DNA from: an uncultured Butyrivibrio sp.
GTDB taxonomy: Bacteria; Bacillota; Clostridia; Lachnospirales; Lachnospiraceae
Assembly: GCA_946536145.1 (NCBI GenBank)
Contig: CAMNEA010000003.1
Coordinates: 31,553 to 95,552, forward strand
Reading direction: 5' to 3'
DNA: 64,000 nucleotides
Under the pieces are notes generated by a model, which worked only from the letters and a program-made list of their open reading frames with translations, was not told where the DNA came from and ran no database searches. A program made the position numbers and the translations under genes. Shown here piece after piece: positions 1 to 11,334 of the stretch. The first letter of the stretch is position 1; each line of letters starts with the position of its first letter.

Positions 1-2
1 TG

Positions 3-3000
3 GAAAAACCCTTTGCCTGTGCAGAGGTGACGGGCTGCATGGGATCTCAGAAGCTCCACTTCATAGACGGGCTCGGAGCAGACTTCAAGTACAGGATCAT
101 AGTGACCTATTCTGACCTTCGCGCCAAGGAGATCTATGAGGACTATAAGTTTTATGACCGCAATGTCACGGTGTACCCCGCCAAAGACCTTATCTTTTAC
201 CAGGCAGACGTACACAGCAACGAGATAGTAAGACAGAGGATAAGGTGCCTTCGAAGACTCCTCGAGGGGAGACCCGTAACGGTAGTCACGACCTTTGCTG
301 CTCTCATGTCGCCGCAGATAAAGCCCGAGGTTATTAAGAACAATATTCTTGCCATCGACAGGCACAGCAGGATCGATGAGACAGAGATTGCCAAAAGGCT
401 TGTCGCAATGGGATATATGCGCAACTATCAGGTGGAAGGCCCCGGGGATTTCTCTGTGAGAGGTGACATCGTGGATGTCTTTGACCTTACGGAGGAGAAT
501 CCCTACAGAATCGAACTGTGGGGCGACGAGATACAGTCGATAAGAAGCTTTGACATCCTGTCTCAGAGGTCACTGGAGAAGCTTGAATCGATTGAGGTCT
601 ATCCCGCATCTGAGATAATCCTTGACGATGAGAGCTTAAGAAACGGCATGGACAGGATACAGGAGGATACAGACAGGTGCGTGGAACAACTCAGAAAAGA
701 GTTTAAGACCAAGGAGGCGCACCAGCTAAAGACAGCTGCCAACGAGCTGAGAGAACAGCTCTTTGAGCTTAAATCTCTGGTAAATCTGGAGAGCTACATC
801 CGATATTTTTATGAGGATACGGTCACTCTTCAGGAGATGTTCCCCAAGGGCAGGAGCTGTATTTTTATTGACGAGCCCGCAAGAGTCATAGAGCACGCCA
901 TGGCAATCGAGACTGAGTTCAGGGAGAGTATGAAGAACAGGGCTGCAAAGGGCTTTGTTCTCCCGGGACAGATGGACGTCCTCTATTCTGTTGACAACTG
1001 CATCGCGAGGATGGGAAATGGAAGAAGAGTTCTGATATCGACGCTTCAGACCCCCGCTTCACAGAATCTCTTTTCCCCGGAAAAGAGCTGGGACATAAGG
1101 GCAAGGAGCATCGCCCCCTACAACAACAGTTTTGATTCCCTGGTAAAGGATCTAAAGAGCTATGTAAAGCAGGGCTACAGAGTACTTATACTCTCAGGCT
1201 CAAGGACAAGGGCAAAGAGGATAGTTGAGGACCTAAGGGACAATCTGGTAACGGCTTTTTACAGCGAGGATCCGGGGCGCGTACTTCACAGCGGCGAGAT
1301 CATGACCTACTACGGCAAGATCCTCGGAGGCTTTGAGTATCCCGATATCAGGTTTGCCGTGATAGCCGAGAGCGACATCTTCACTGAGCATGTCAAAAAG
1401 AAGAGAAAGAAAAAAAGTGCCTATAAAGGTGAGAAGATCGAAGGATTTTCCGAGCTTAAGATAGGTGATTATGTTGTGCATGAGGATCACGGACTCGGAA
1501 TATACCGGGGAATAGAGAAAATAGAGACTGATCACGTGGTCAAGGACTATATAAAGATAGAGTATGGCGACGGAGGCAACCTGTATGTACTGGCGACCGG
1601 CCTCAATGTCATCCAGAAATATGCCTCGGGCGGAGGCGACGATGAGAAGACAAGAAAGCCAAAGCTCAACAGGCTCGGTGGAAGCGACTGGAACCACACC
1701 AAGGCTAAGGTGAAGGCTGCGGTAGAAGAGGTTGCGCAGGATCTGGTGGAGCTCTATGCAAAGCGCCAGGAGGCAAAAGGTTTTGTCTTTGGCAGTGACA
1801 CCGTGTGGCAGCAGGAGTTTGAGGACGCGTTTCCTTACCAGGAGACCGATGACCAGCTTACCGCGATAGAGGATACCAAGAGAGACATGGAGTCTTCCAG
1901 GATAATGGACAGGCTCATCTGCGGAGATGTAGGCTTTGGCAAGACCGAGATAGCGATAAGGGCAGCGTTCAAGGCGGTGCAGGACGGCAAGCAGGTTGCG
2001 GTCCTTGTTCCGACAACGATCCTCGCCCAGCAGCACTACAATACTTTTTCAGAGAGAATGCGTGACTTCCCTGTGAGGATAGACCTTTTGTCAAGGTTTC
2101 GAACCGCGGCGGAGCAGAAAAAGACACTCACTGATCTCAGGAAGGGACTTGTGGATATCGTGGTCGGAACCCACAGACTTCTCTCCAAAGACGTCTCCTA
2201 CAAGGATCTTGGACTTCTTATAGTCGATGAGGAGCAGCGCTTTGGCGTTACGCACAAGGAAAAGCTCAAGACACTCAAGGAGAACATTGACGTTCTGACA
2301 CTGTCTGCGACACCTATTCCAAGGACGCTTCACATGTCTTTGGTCGGTATCAGGGAGATGAGCGTCCTCGAGGAGGCTCCGGGTGACAGGATGCCGATCC
2401 AGACCTATGTAATGGAATACAACGATGAACTTGTAAGAGAAGCCATAGTAAGAGAACTTGCAAGGGGCGGACAGGTTTACTATGTATACAACAGGGTAAA
2501 CACGATAGCAGATGTCGCGGCGCAGATCGGGAAACTCGTGCCGGAAGCAAATGTTGCCTTTGCCCACGGGCAGATGAAGGAATCTGAGCTTGAGCGCATT
2601 ATGTACGACTTCATCGACGGCACGATAGATGTTCTTGTTTCGACTACTATTATAGAGACCGGACTTGACATTCCAAATGTAAATACAATGATCATCCATG
2701 ACTCTGACAAGATGGGGCTTTCGCAGCTGTATCAGCTCAGGGGGAGAGTCGGAAGATCAAACCGCACGGCCTATGCGTTCCTCATGTATAAGAGGGATAA
2801 GATGCTCAAAGAGGTGGCGGAAAAGAGACTTTCTGCCATTCGTGAGTTTACTGACCTCGGATCCGGCTTCAAGATCGCGATGAGGGATCTTGAGATCAGA
2901 GGTGCCGGAAGCCTTCTTGGGAAAAAACAGAGCGGCCATATGCAGGCGGTCGGCTACGATCTGTACTGCAAGATGCTTGGAGAGGCCGTCAGATACAAAA

Positions 3001-3503
3001 AGGGTGAGAGCACGGAGGATGCTGTGCTGGGTTCAATATCAACCAGCATAGATCTCGATGTGGACGCATATATACCAAACGAGTATATTCTGAACGAGGA
3101 TCAGAAGCTGGAGATATATAAGAGAATTGCCAGCATTGAGAGCAGGCAGGAGTGCGACGATATGAGGGATGAGCTTATCGACAGGTTCGGTGAGGTGCCG
3201 ACAGCGGCAGACAACCTTCTGCGCATATCTCTTGTCCGCTCTAAGGCGCATGCTCTTTATATTCCCGAGATCAAGGGAGGGCATGGAGAGATTGAGATAA
3301 AAGTAAACCCGAATGCCAGGATAGACGCGGGTAAGATCCCCGGCTTTATTGCGTCCTACAAGGGGGCAATGGCCTTCCACAGCGCCGGGATCCCGGTCTT
3401 TGTGTTTAAATATAAGAAGGATTCAAACCCCGAGAAGGCAGGACAGAAACTTCTTGAGGATACCGAGAACATTGTGGACAGAATGCAGGGTCTTGTCCTA
3501 TGA
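3..3503 (+). CDS. mfd: Transcription-repair coupling factor Mfd (5' end outside window)
   Basis: Mfd removes RNA polymerase stalled at DNA lesions and recruits UvrA. The reading frame is open to the window edge before the GTG at 27, and the residues there (EKPFACAEV) read as protein, so the true start lies upstream. Counting from residue 27 nt, I see a UvrB-like N-terminal module, a CarD-like RNA polymerase interaction domain near aa 470 ([16 protein letters not shown]), a helicase core with Walker [10 protein letters not shown] near aa 633 and a DEEQ box near aa 734, the RGRVGRS helicase motif, and a C-terminal D7 domain. The length of about 1160 aa is normal for the family. It is followed 28 bp later by an aminotransferase on the same strand. 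The uvrBA genes lie 35 kb away and are not linked. Confidence 0.97.
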   Translation, partial: EKPFACAEVTGCMGSQKLHFIDGLGADFKYRIIVTYSDLRAKEIYEDYKFYDRNVTVYPAKDLIFYQADVHSNEIVRQRIRCLRRLLEGRPVTVVTTFAALMSPQIKPEVIKNNILAIDRHSRIDETEIAKRLVAMGYMRNYQVEGPGDFSVRGDIVDVFDLTEENPYRIELWGDEIQSIRSFDILSQRSLEKLESIEVYPASEIILDDESLRNGMDRIQEDTDRCVEQLRKEFKTKEAHQLKTAANELREQLFELKSLVNLESYIRYFYEDTVTLQEMFPKGRSCIFIDEPARVIEHAMAIETEFRESMKNRAAKGFVLPGQMDVLYSVDNCIARMGNGRRVLISTLQTPASQNLFSPEKSWDIRARSIAPYNNSFDSLVKDLKSYVKQGYRVLILSGSRTRAKRIVEDLRDNLVTAFYSEDPGRVLHSGEIMTYYGKILGGFEYPDIRFAVIAESDIFTEHVKKKRKKKSAYKGEKIEGFSELKIGDYVVHEDHGLGIYRGIEKIETDHVVKDYIKIEYGDGGNLYVLATGLNVIQKYASGGGDDEKTRKPKLNRLGGSDWNHTKAKVKAAVEEVAQDLVELYAKRQEAKGFVFGSDTVWQQEFEDAFPYQETDDQLTAIEDTKRDMESSRIMDRLICGDVGFGKTEIAIRAAFKAVQDGKQVAVLVPTTILAQQHYNTFSERMRDFPVRIDLLSRFRTAAEQKKTLTDLRKGLVDIVVGTHRLLSKDVSYKDLGLLIVDEEQRFGVTHKEKLKTLKENIDVLTLSATPIPRTLHMSLVGIREMSVLEEAPGDRMPIQTYVMEYNDELVREAIVRELARGGQVYYVYNRVNTIADVAAQIGKLVPEANVAFAHGQMKESELERIMYDFIDGTIDVLVSTTIIETGLDIPNVNTMIIHDSDKMGLSQLYQLRGRVGRSNRTAYAFLMYKRDKMLKEVAEKRLSAIREFTDLGSGFKIAMRDLEIRGAGSLLGKKQSGHMQAVGYDLYCKMLGEAVRYKKGESTEDAVLGSISTSIDLDVDAYIPNEYILNEDQKLEIYKRIASIESRQECDDMRDELIDRFGEVPTAADNLLRISLVRSKAHALYIPEIKGGHGEIEIKVNPNARIDAGKIPGFIASYKGAMAFHSAGIPVFVFKYKKDSNPEKAGQKLLEDTENIVDRMQGLVL

Positions 3504-3531
3504 TAATGTGGTCAGAGAAAAGGAGGAGTAT

Positions 3532-4722
3532 ATGATTAACAGACAGTACAAAGAAATGCTTGGAGCCAAATCGGTTATAAGAGAGCTCTCGGAATATGCT
3601 ACAGCCCGTGGGAAAGAGATCGGCTATGAGAACGTCTTTGATTTCAGCCTTGGAAATCCAAGCGTTGAAGTGCCGGGGGAATTTACCGACGAGATGATAA
3701 GACTTCTTAATGAAGAGGACACAATGACTCTCCATGGATATACACCGAGTCTTGGCAATCCGTTGTATAAGGAAGAAATCGCGAAGTCACTTAACGAGCG
3801 TTTTGGCATGAACTACAAGGCTGAACACATTTTTCCCACGACCGGGGCAGCGGGAGCAATAGCCCATGCCGTCAGGGCGGTCACAGAGCCCGGCGATGAG
3901 GTTATAGTGTTTGCGCCGTTTTTCCCGGAGTACAGACCATACATAACAGGTGCAGGTCTTAAGCTGACGGTTGTACCTGCGGATACGGATTCTTTCCAGA
4001 TCAACTTTGATGCGTTTTTGGAGTGTTTGAATGAAAAGGTTATGGCGGTACTTATCAATACGCCAAATAATCCTTCCGGAATAGCTTATTCCACGGACAC
4101 ACTTAACAGACTTTCTTCTATATTAAAAGAGAAGTCCGCAGAGTACGGACATACGATTTTCCTTATATCCGATGAGCCCTACAGAGAGATCGTATTTAAA
4201 GGCGCGGATTCGCCTTATGTATCAGGCTTTTATGACAATACTTTAAGCTGTTATTCCTTCTCAAAATCTCTTTCGCTTCCGGGTGAGAGGATCGGATATG
4301 TCGCTGTCAATCCGGCATGTGAAGGCGCGGATCTCATTGTTCCTATGTGCGGCCAGATCTCAAGAGGAACGGGACATAACTGTCCTCCTTCAATCATACA
4401 GCAGGCTGTAGCGAAGGTGTGCTCTCTTACGGCTGATTTGTCAGTGTATGAGACCAATATGAACATCATTTATGACACCCTCACAGAACTGGGCTTTAGC
4501 GTTATAAAACCCGGAGGAACCTTCTATATCATGCCTAAGGCTCTTGAGGAGAGCAGTATTGAGTTCTGCAAGAAGGCAAAGGAATACGACCTGATCTTTG
4601 TGCCGGCTGACGGCTTTGGAGCTCCGGGGTACTTCAGGATGGCGTACTGCATAGATACGGAAAAAGTAGAAAGAGCCATGGAGAGACTTCGCAAATTTGT
4701 GAGCGAAGTATATGGCAGATGA
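3532..4722 (+). CDS. Pyridoxal-phosphate-dependent aminotransferase, class I/II
   Basis: A 396-aa fold-type I aminotransferase. The ORF track starts it inside mfd, but the ATG at 3532 follows a strong AAAGGAGGAG ribosome site and begins MINRQYKEMLG, which fits the family N-terminus. The motifs seen are NTPNNPSG (substrate/PLP contacts), SDEPYRE (Asp that binds the pyridine nitrogen) and SKSLSLPGERIGY with the PLP-binding lysine at about aa 245. Members of this clostridial group are usually annotated as aspartate/aromatic aminotransferases; the amino acid used cannot be read from sequence. It sits between mfd and a PAP2 phosphatase with short gaps, so it may be co-transcribed with them. Confidence 0.9.
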   Translation: MINRQYKEMLGAKSVIRELSEYATARGKEIGYENVFDFSLGNPSVEVPGEFTDEMIRLLNEEDTMTLHGYTPSLGNPLYKEEIAKSLNERFGMNYKAEHIFPTTGAAGAIAHAVRAVTEPGDEVIVFAPFFPEYRPYITGAGLKLTVVPADTDSFQINFDAFLECLNEKVMAVLINTPNNPSGIAYSTDTLNRLSSILKEKSAEYGHTIFLISDEPYREIVFKGADSPYVSGFYDNTLSCYSFSKSLSLPGERIGYVAVNPACEGADLIVPMCGQISRGTGHNCPPSIIQQAVAKVCSLTADLSVYETNMNIIYDTLTELGFSVIKPGGTFYIMPKALEESSIEFCKKAKEYDLIFVPADGFGAPGYFRMAYCIDTEKVERAMERLRKFVSEVYGR

Positions 4723-4753
4723 AAAAGAGCAATCAGAAAAAGGAGCTTGAAAA

Positions 4754-5404
4754 TTGAATACAAGTAGAACAGATTACAGGAAACCTTTTATTCTTCTTTT
4801 GGTGACAGCGATATTTTCAGTTCTGGCAACAGTTCTGGACAGGCAGAGCATAGGTCTTGAGGGAACATCTGTTGGATTTGCCACGTTAAACGGCGCTTTT
4901 GCTTCGCGATTTGGCTATAATCCGGCAATGGATCTTGTGTCGGATATCATGATGTACATTGCCTTTGTTGTGGTCATCAGTTTTGCGGTAATGGGGCTTT
5001 TGAGGCTCTTAAGAACAAAGAGCATATCCGGGGTTGGTAAGGTGCTGATCGGACTGGGAATCCTTTACGCGGTGGTAGCGGTTATATATGTGGCCTTCGG
5101 GAAGATTCCCATTAACTACAGACCGGTCATTAAACCTGATGAGACTGAACTTGAGACTTCATTTCCATCGACTCACACCCTGGTCATCTGCAGCGTTATG
5201 GGCAGTGCGATACTTGCCTGGGACAGGCTTATTTCCGACAGGAGGCTTGTGAATGTGCTGAGAATACTGGCACTTGTCGTAATGGTGGTCGGAGTATGCG
5301 CAAGAGCACTGGCGGGAGTTCACTGGCTGTCCGACATAGCCGCAGGAATACTGTTCTCGCTGACTCTCATATCGTTTTATGCTGCATGGAGCTTGGAAGA
5401 ATAA
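4754..5404 (+). CDS. PAP2-family membrane phosphatase
   Basis: A 216-aa integral membrane protein with about five or six hydrophobic segments and the three PAP2 signature blocks: KIPINYRP (KxxxxxxRP), FPSTHT (variant of PSGH, catalytic His kept) and ARALAGVHWLSDIAAG (SRxxxxxHxxxD type, first residue Ala rather than Ser). Such enzymes remove phosphate from lipid pyrophosphates or phosphatidic acid at the membrane; undecaprenyl-pyrophosphate recycling is one possible role, not proven here. The start is a TTG at 4754 preceded by AAAAAGGAGC at good spacing. There is no earlier in-frame start. Confidence 0.88.
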   Translation: MNTSRTDYRKPFILLLVTAIFSVLATVLDRQSIGLEGTSVGFATLNGAFASRFGYNPAMDLVSDIMMYIAFVVVISFAVMGLLRLLRTKSISGVGKVLIGLGILYAVVAVIYVAFGKIPINYRPVIKPDETELETSFPSTHTLVICSVMGSAILAWDRLISDRRLVNVLRILALVVMVVGVCARALAGVHWLSDIAAGILFSLTLISFYAAWSLEE

Positions 5405-5426
5405 GATATATTATCAAGAGAATGCG

Positions 5427-5463
5427 TTGACAATGCGAAATAACGGGTGTAAACTCTATTTCG
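5427..5463 (+). promoter_or_regulatory. SigA-type promoter with overlapping inverted repeat
   Basis: TTGACA at 5427-5432, a 17-nt spacer and TAAACT at 5450-5455 form a plausible promoter for the DUF6465 gene. The repeat CGAAATA (5436-5442) / TATTTCG (5457-5463) straddles the -10 box and could be an operator. The operator idea is inference only. Confidence 0.5.
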
Positions 5464-5526
5464 TAATCGCATGACCAATTTACCGAGACACATAAATCAT
5501 GTATGATTTTGAGGAGGAAAGAAAAA

Positions 5527-6033
5527 ATGGCAGAGACTAAGAAGACAGATGCAGCTGTTAAGACTGCTGCAACTATCAAGGCTGCTGCAGCTGAGGTTAA
5601 GGAAGCAGCTCCTGCAAAGGCAGAAGAGAAGAAGACAGTAGCTAAGAAGGCAACAGCCAAGAAGGCAGAGCCTGCTAAGAAGGCAGCAGCCAAGAAGGCA
5701 GAGCCTGTTAAAGAAGAGCCCAAGAAGGAAGAAGTAAAGGCTGAGGAGAAGCCTGCAAAGAAGGCAGCAGTTAAGAAGACAGCAGCCAAGAAGGCAGAAC
5801 CTGCCAAGAAGGCAGCAGCTACAGAGGATGAAGCTAAGGTTAATATCGTTCTTCAGTATGGCGACAAGAATGTTACATATGATACACTGGTACAGAACTC
5901 CAAGAACAACTACCAGTACGAGATGGGCGGTAACGTTGATGATATCAATAAGCTCAGCGTTTATGTAAAGCCTGAGGAAGATGCAGCTTACTACGTTGTC
6001 AATGACAAGGTTCAGGGACGCATCGGACTTTGA
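5527..6033 (+). CDS. Lys/Ala-rich DUF6465-family protein
   Basis: A 168-aa protein with two parts. Residues 1 to about 105 are almost only Ala, Lys, Glu and Pro, with repeated KKAEPAKKA units like histone H1 tails. Residues about 106-168 form a compact domain (NIVLQYGDKNVTYDTLV... to ...VQGRIGL) that I recognise as DUF6465, a family common in Lachnospiraceae. The ATG at 5527 follows GAGGAGGAAAG; the track's earlier start at 5503 would place the ribosome site inside the gene. It has its own promoter and a strong terminator, so it is a single-gene unit. The tail suggests nucleic-acid binding, but no function is established. The run of AAG/GCA codons is typical of a highly expressed gene. Confidence 0.85.
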   Translation: MAETKKTDAAVKTAATIKAAAAEVKEAAPAKAEEKKTVAKKATAKKAEPAKKAAAKKAEPVKEEPKKEEVKAEEKPAKKAAVKKTAAKKAEPAKKAAATEDEAKVNIVLQYGDKNVTYDTLVQNSKNNYQYEMGGNVDDINKLSVYVKPEEDAAYYVVNDKVQGRIGL

Positions 6034-6056
6034 TCCTTACAAAAAGAATTCACCTG

Positions 6057-6090
6057 AAAGCAGATCTTTAACGGTCTGCTTTCTTTTTTT
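6057..6090 (+). terminator. Rho-independent terminator after DUF6465 gene
   Basis: AAAGCAGA / TCTGCTTT forms an 8-bp stem with a 10-nt loop, followed directly by CTTTTTTT. Confidence 0.85.
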
Positions 6091-6113
6091 ATCCATATTT
6101 TATAATTGGGGAG

Positions 6114-6142
6114 TTGACAATAATATTGCAGAGTGATATTTT
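6114..6142 (+). promoter_or_regulatory. Promoter of the hrcA heat-shock operon
   Basis: TTGACA at 6114-6119, a 17-nt spacer and TATTTT at 6137-6142, lying 16 bp before the CIRCE element. Transcription would start near 6149, placing CIRCE at the start of the leader. Confidence 0.75.
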
Positions 6143-6157
6143 ATGTTAAAGAAGATG

Positions 6158-6184
6158 TTAGCACTCGAATGAGGTGAGTGCTAA
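6158..6184 (+). promoter_or_regulatory. CIRCE operator (HrcA binding site)
   Basis: TTAGCACTC, nine bases, GAGTGCTAA: a perfect match to the CIRCE consensus. It sits between the promoter and hrcA, so HrcA should repress its own operon, hrcA-grpE-dnaK. No second CIRCE was found before dnaJ. Confidence 0.97.
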
Positions 6185-6243
6185 CACTCCAAAAAAGAAA
6201 CCGTTCCGATGATTAAATTTATTGCATTAAGAAGAGGTGCAGA

Positions 6244-7275
6244 TTGGAACTTGATGAGAGAAAGAGAAAAATACTTCATGCGATAGTCAGGAACTATCTG
6301 GAGACCGGAGAGCCGGTGGGGAGCAGGACTATTGCCAAGGACACTGACCTCAATCTCAGTTCCGCTACGATAAGGAACGAGATGGCAGACCTTGTTGAGA
6401 TGGGGCTCATACTTCAGCCGCACACTTCTGCAGGCCGTATTCCTTCAGACCAGGGCTACAGAGTCTATGTAGATGAGATGCTCAGGGAGAAGGAGAAGGA
6501 AGTTGAGAACATGAAAGACATGCTTCTCGACAAGGAGGAGAAGCTTGAGAATCTCCTCAAGCAGGTTGCCAGGACTCTTGCAGTCGATACCAATTATGCA
6601 ACGATGATATCGGCGCCGCAGATCCGGAAGAACAAACTGAAGTTTATCCAGATCTCCAAGGTGGACAGTGAGCATTTGCTCGCAACCATCGTCATTGAGG
6701 GCAATGTTATCAAGAACAAGATCATTACCGTTGAAGAGACCCTCGATGATGCCACGATGCTCAAGCTCAATATCCTGATGAATACAAGACTTGACGGACT
6801 TGCTGTAGAGGATATCAACCTCGGACTTATTGCTTCTGTCAAGCAGGAAGCCGGAATACACAGTGAGATTATCGGGAACGTGATCGACGCCGCGGCTGAA
6901 TCAATCACGGCAGATGAGGATCTTCAGATATATACAAGCGGTACGATGAACATCTTAAAGTATCCGGAGCTTACAGATTCTTCCAAGGCCAGTGAGCTCA
7001 TCTCGACCTTTGAAGATACCAAGGATCTGTCGAGTATAGTCGAGGATACGCTTTCTTCTGAAGATCAGGAGACAGGAATACAGGTGTACATCGGAAGTGA
7101 AAGTCCCGTTCAGGCCATGAAGGACTGCAGCGTGGTGACTGCCACCTATGAACTTGGAGATGGCATGAAGGGAACGGTTGGAATAATAGGACCAAAGCGA
7201 ATGGATTATGACAAGGTCATCACTACTTTGAAGAACATGCGGCACGCTCTGGATGACCTGTATAAGAAAGGATAG
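6244..7275 (+). CDS. hrcA: Heat-inducible transcription repressor HrcA
   Basis: HrcA binds CIRCE and represses chaperone genes until heat shock titrates GroEL. The 343-aa protein has the winged-helix N-terminus (ETGEPVGSRTIAKDTDLNLS, then SSATIRNEMADLVEMGLI and the SAGRIPSDQGYRVYV signature) followed by the GAF-like dimerisation domain. The start is TTG at 6244, preceded by AAGAGGTG. It is the first gene of the hrcA-grpE-dnaK run, with the operator 60 bp upstream. Length is normal. Confidence 0.97.
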   Translation: MELDERKRKILHAIVRNYLETGEPVGSRTIAKDTDLNLSSATIRNEMADLVEMGLILQPHTSAGRIPSDQGYRVYVDEMLREKEKEVENMKDMLLDKEEKLENLLKQVARTLAVDTNYATMISAPQIRKNKLKFIQISKVDSEHLLATIVIEGNVIKNKIITVEETLDDATMLKLNILMNTRLDGLAVEDINLGLIASVKQEAGIHSEIIGNVIDAAAESITADEDLQIYTSGTMNILKYPELTDSSKASELISTFEDTKDLSSIVEDTLSSEDQETGIQVYIGSESPVQAMKDCSVVTATYELGDGMKGTVGIIGPKRMDYDKVITTLKNMRHALDDLYKKG

Positions 7276-7292
7276 CGAGGAGGCAGTATAAA

Positions 7293-8009
7293 TTGAGTGA
7301 GACTAAGAAAAACACAAAGGGCGCATCAGGCAGCACCATGAGTGAGAAGGATAAGGAAGCTGCTCTTGAGAATATCATGGAGGAGCTTGAACAGGAGGCC
7401 GAGGAGAGAGCTGAAGAGGCTGAGGAGAAGGCAGAAGAAAAAGAGCCGGATACTGAAGAGCCAAAAGAAGGTCAGGCTGAGCCTGATAGCGGTGATGGCG
7501 GCAGCGAAAAAGAAACTGAGAAGAAAGCTGCAGAGGGTAAGAAAAAGCTCTTTTCCAAGAAAGAAAAAAAGGATCCCTTAAAGGAGAAGGTTGACGAGCT
7601 GAATGACCGGGTGATGAGGCAGATGGCTGAGTTTGACAACTTCAGAAAGAGAACCGAGAAGGAGAAGGCGCAGATGTTTGAGCAGGGACAGGGAAATGTC
7701 CTTGAGAAACTTCTTCCGGTTATAGATAACTTTGAGAGAGGCCTTGCTGCTGTTCCCGAAGCTGAGAAAGACGGAGCTTTTGCAGATGGTATGAACAAGA
7801 TTTACAAGCAGCTGATGACAGAGCTTGAGAATCTTGGGGTAAAGCCGATAGAGGCGCTTGGCAAGGAATTTGATCCAAACCTTCACAACGCAGTGATGCA
7901 GGTTGAATCTGAGGAGTATGAATCGGGCGTCGTTGCCCAGGAACTTCAGAAGGGATATATGTTCCATGACACCGTGCTAAGACACAGCATGGTCGGTGTT
8001 ACACAATAA
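7293..8009 (+). CDS. grpE: Nucleotide exchange factor GrpE
   Basis: GrpE releases ADP from DnaK. The 238-aa protein has an unusually long, highly acidic, low-complexity N-terminus (Glu/Lys/Ala-rich, aa about 20-95), then the coiled coil (ELNDRVMRQMAEFDNFRKRT) and the C-terminal beta domain ending HDTVLRHSMVGVTQ. The start is TTG at 7293 after GCGAGGAGG. It lies 17 bp after hrcA and 44 bp before dnaK. Confidence 0.96.
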   Translation: MSETKKNTKGASGSTMSEKDKEAALENIMEELEQEAEERAEEAEEKAEEKEPDTEEPKEGQAEPDSGDGGSEKETEKKAAEGKKKLFSKKEKKDPLKEKVDELNDRVMRQMAEFDNFRKRTEKEKAQMFEQGQGNVLEKLLPVIDNFERGLAAVPEAEKDGAFADGMNKIYKQLMTELENLGVKPIEALGKEFDPNLHNAVMQVESEEYESGVVAQELQKGYMFHDTVLRHSMVGVTQ

Positions 8010-8026
8010 TGTACAATAAACAATAG

Positions 8027-9931
<1,905 letters not shown>

Positions 9932-9971
9932 TATTAATGGAGCAAGCTGAATGCGAATAAGCAGCAACAGT

Positions 9972-9999
9972 TTGACAACGAAGCAATTTGAAATATAAT
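9972..9999 (+). promoter_or_regulatory. Separate promoter for dnaJ
   Basis: TTGACA at 9972-9977, a 16-nt spacer and a consensus TATAAT at 9994-9999. There is no CIRCE nearby, so dnaJ may have expression independent of HrcA in addition to read-through from dnaK. Confidence 0.75.
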
Positions 10000-10005
10000 A
10001 TACTG

Positions 10006-10035
10006 ATAGCCAGACGAAGAGATTCGTCTGGCTAT
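10006..10035 (+). promoter_or_regulatory. Perfect 13-bp hairpin at the predicted 5' end of the dnaJ transcript
   Basis: ATAGCCAGACGAA / TTCGTCTGGCTAT with a GAGA tetraloop (GNRA type). No T-run follows, so it is a poor terminator. It starts about 7 nt after the -10 box, which puts it at or next to the transcription start. A protective 5' stem-loop or a weak dnaK 3' end are both possible. Confidence 0.6.
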
Positions 10036-10073
10036 TAAGAGCATTTAAGGTATCAAATACGGTGGAATAAAAT

Positions 10074-11252
10074 ATGGCAGAACAAAAGCGCGACTATTAT
10101 GAGGTCCTTGGCGTAGGTAAGAACGCCTCAGACGATGAAATAAAGAAAGCATACAGAGTCCTCGCCAAGAAGTATCATCCTGATATGAATCCGGGGGATG
10201 CTACTGCTGCGGACAAGTTTAAGGAAGCTTCAGAGGCTTATGCGGTACTTAGCGATCCTGAGAAGAGGCGCCAGTATGACCAGTTCGGACATGCAGCCTT
10301 TGAGGGCGGCGGCAATCCCTTCAGCGGTGGATTTGACTTTAACGGTGCTGATTTTGGAGATATTTTTGGCGATATATTCGGAGATTTCTTTGGTGGCGGA
10401 AGGAGCAGAGGTGCTTCAAGAAGCGGCCCTTCGAAGGGTGCCAATCTAAGGGCGAGTGTAAGGATTACTTTCCTTGAGGCTGTTTTTGGATGCGAGAAGG
10501 AGCTTGAACTTACCATCAAGGATCCGTGCCCTACATGTCACGGAACCGGAGCAAAGCCGGGCACAGCGGCCCAGACCTGTTCGAAGTGCGGAGGTAAGGG
10601 ACAGATTGTCTATACCCAGCAGTCATTCTTCGGAACGGTCAGAAATGTTCAGACATGTCCGGACTGTGGAGGAACAGGTAAGGTAATAAAGGATAAGTGC
10701 GGCGACTGCCATGGCAGTGGATATATAGCAAGCCGCAAGAAGATAAAAGTCAGCATACCGGCAGGAATTGACAATGGTCAGAGCGTAAGGATCAGGGAGA
10801 AGGGTGAACCCGGTGTAAACGGAGGACCAAGGGGAGACCTTCTGGTTGAAGTTGTTGTATCAGATCATCCTATTTTCCAGAGAGAGGGCTACAACATCTA
10901 TTCAATGGTTCCTGTATCTTTTGCAGTGGCAGCTCTTGGCGGAACTGTTCTTATCGATACAGTTGACGGCAAGGTCGCTTATGATGTCAAGGCAGGCACA
11001 CAGACAGACACAAGGGTAAGGCTTCGCGGCAAGGGAGTACCGTCTCTTCGCGACAAGGAACAAAGGGGAGACCACTATGTCACTTTGGTTGTACAGGTGC
11101 CCGAGAAACTGTCCAGGGAAGCCAGGGACCTTCTTAAGAAATTTGATGAAAAGACCGGTGATTCCCTCACAGCTGCTGAGAGAATGATGGGAAATGATGA
11201 TGGAAACGGCCCTTCCGGCGGTAAAAAGAAAAAGAAATTCTGGGAAACTTAA
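10074..11252 (+). CDS. dnaJ: Chaperone DnaJ (Hsp40)
   Basis: DnaJ delivers substrates to DnaK and stimulates its ATPase. The 392-aa protein has a J domain (aa 5-70, [23 protein letters not shown] present), a Gly/Phe-rich linker ([20 protein letters not shown]), four CxxCxGxG zinc-finger repeats ([32 protein letters not shown]) and the C-terminal substrate domain. The tail ends in a Lys run. ATG at 10074 follows ACGGTGGAATAAAAT. Confidence 0.97.
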   Translation: MAEQKRDYYEVLGVGKNASDDEIKKAYRVLAKKYHPDMNPGDATAADKFKEASEAYAVLSDPEKRRQYDQFGHAAFEGGGNPFSGGFDFNGADFGDIFGDIFGDFFGGGRSRGASRSGPSKGANLRASVRITFLEAVFGCEKELELTIKDPCPTCHGTGAKPGTAAQTCSKCGGKGQIVYTQQSFFGTVRNVQTCPDCGGTGKVIKDKCGDCHGSGYIASRKKIKVSIPAGIDNGQSVRIREKGEPGVNGGPRGDLLVEVVVSDHPIFQREGYNIYSMVPVSFAVAALGGTVLIDTVDGKVAYDVKAGTQTDTRVRLRGKGVPSLRDKEQRGDHYVTLVVQVPEKLSREARDLLKKFDEKTGDSLTAAERMMGNDDGNGPSGGKKKKKFWET

Positions 11253-11255
11253 GAG

Positions 11256-11280
11256 AACACTGATCAGATCAGCGTTTTTC
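11256..11280 (+). terminator. Probable terminator after dnaJ
   Basis: An AACACTGAT...ATCAGCGTT stem with one A/C mismatch and a short loop, followed by TTTTTC just after the dnaJ stop. Confidence 0.55.
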
Positions 11281-11287
11281 GTAAATT

Positions 11288-11313
11288 AAGCGCCTGATTC
11301 TCCAGGCGCTTTT
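11288..11313 (+). terminator. Second hairpin between dnaJ and prmA
   Basis: AAGCGCCTG / CAGGCGCTT, a perfect 9-bp stem with a 6-nt loop, followed by a short TT. It may reinforce termination after dnaJ or set the level of prmA. Confidence 0.5.
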
Positions 11314-11334
11314 CGTCTTGTAAAGGAGTTTTTT

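Noticed and set aside
1233-2036. 267-aa minus-strand ORF inside mfd
   Set aside because: Antisense shadow of a strongly conserved gene; no ribosome site and no family pattern.
10006-10035. Ordinary rho-independent terminator of dnaK
   Set aside because: No T-run follows and a consensus promoter lies just upstream, so a 5' leader structure is more likely.
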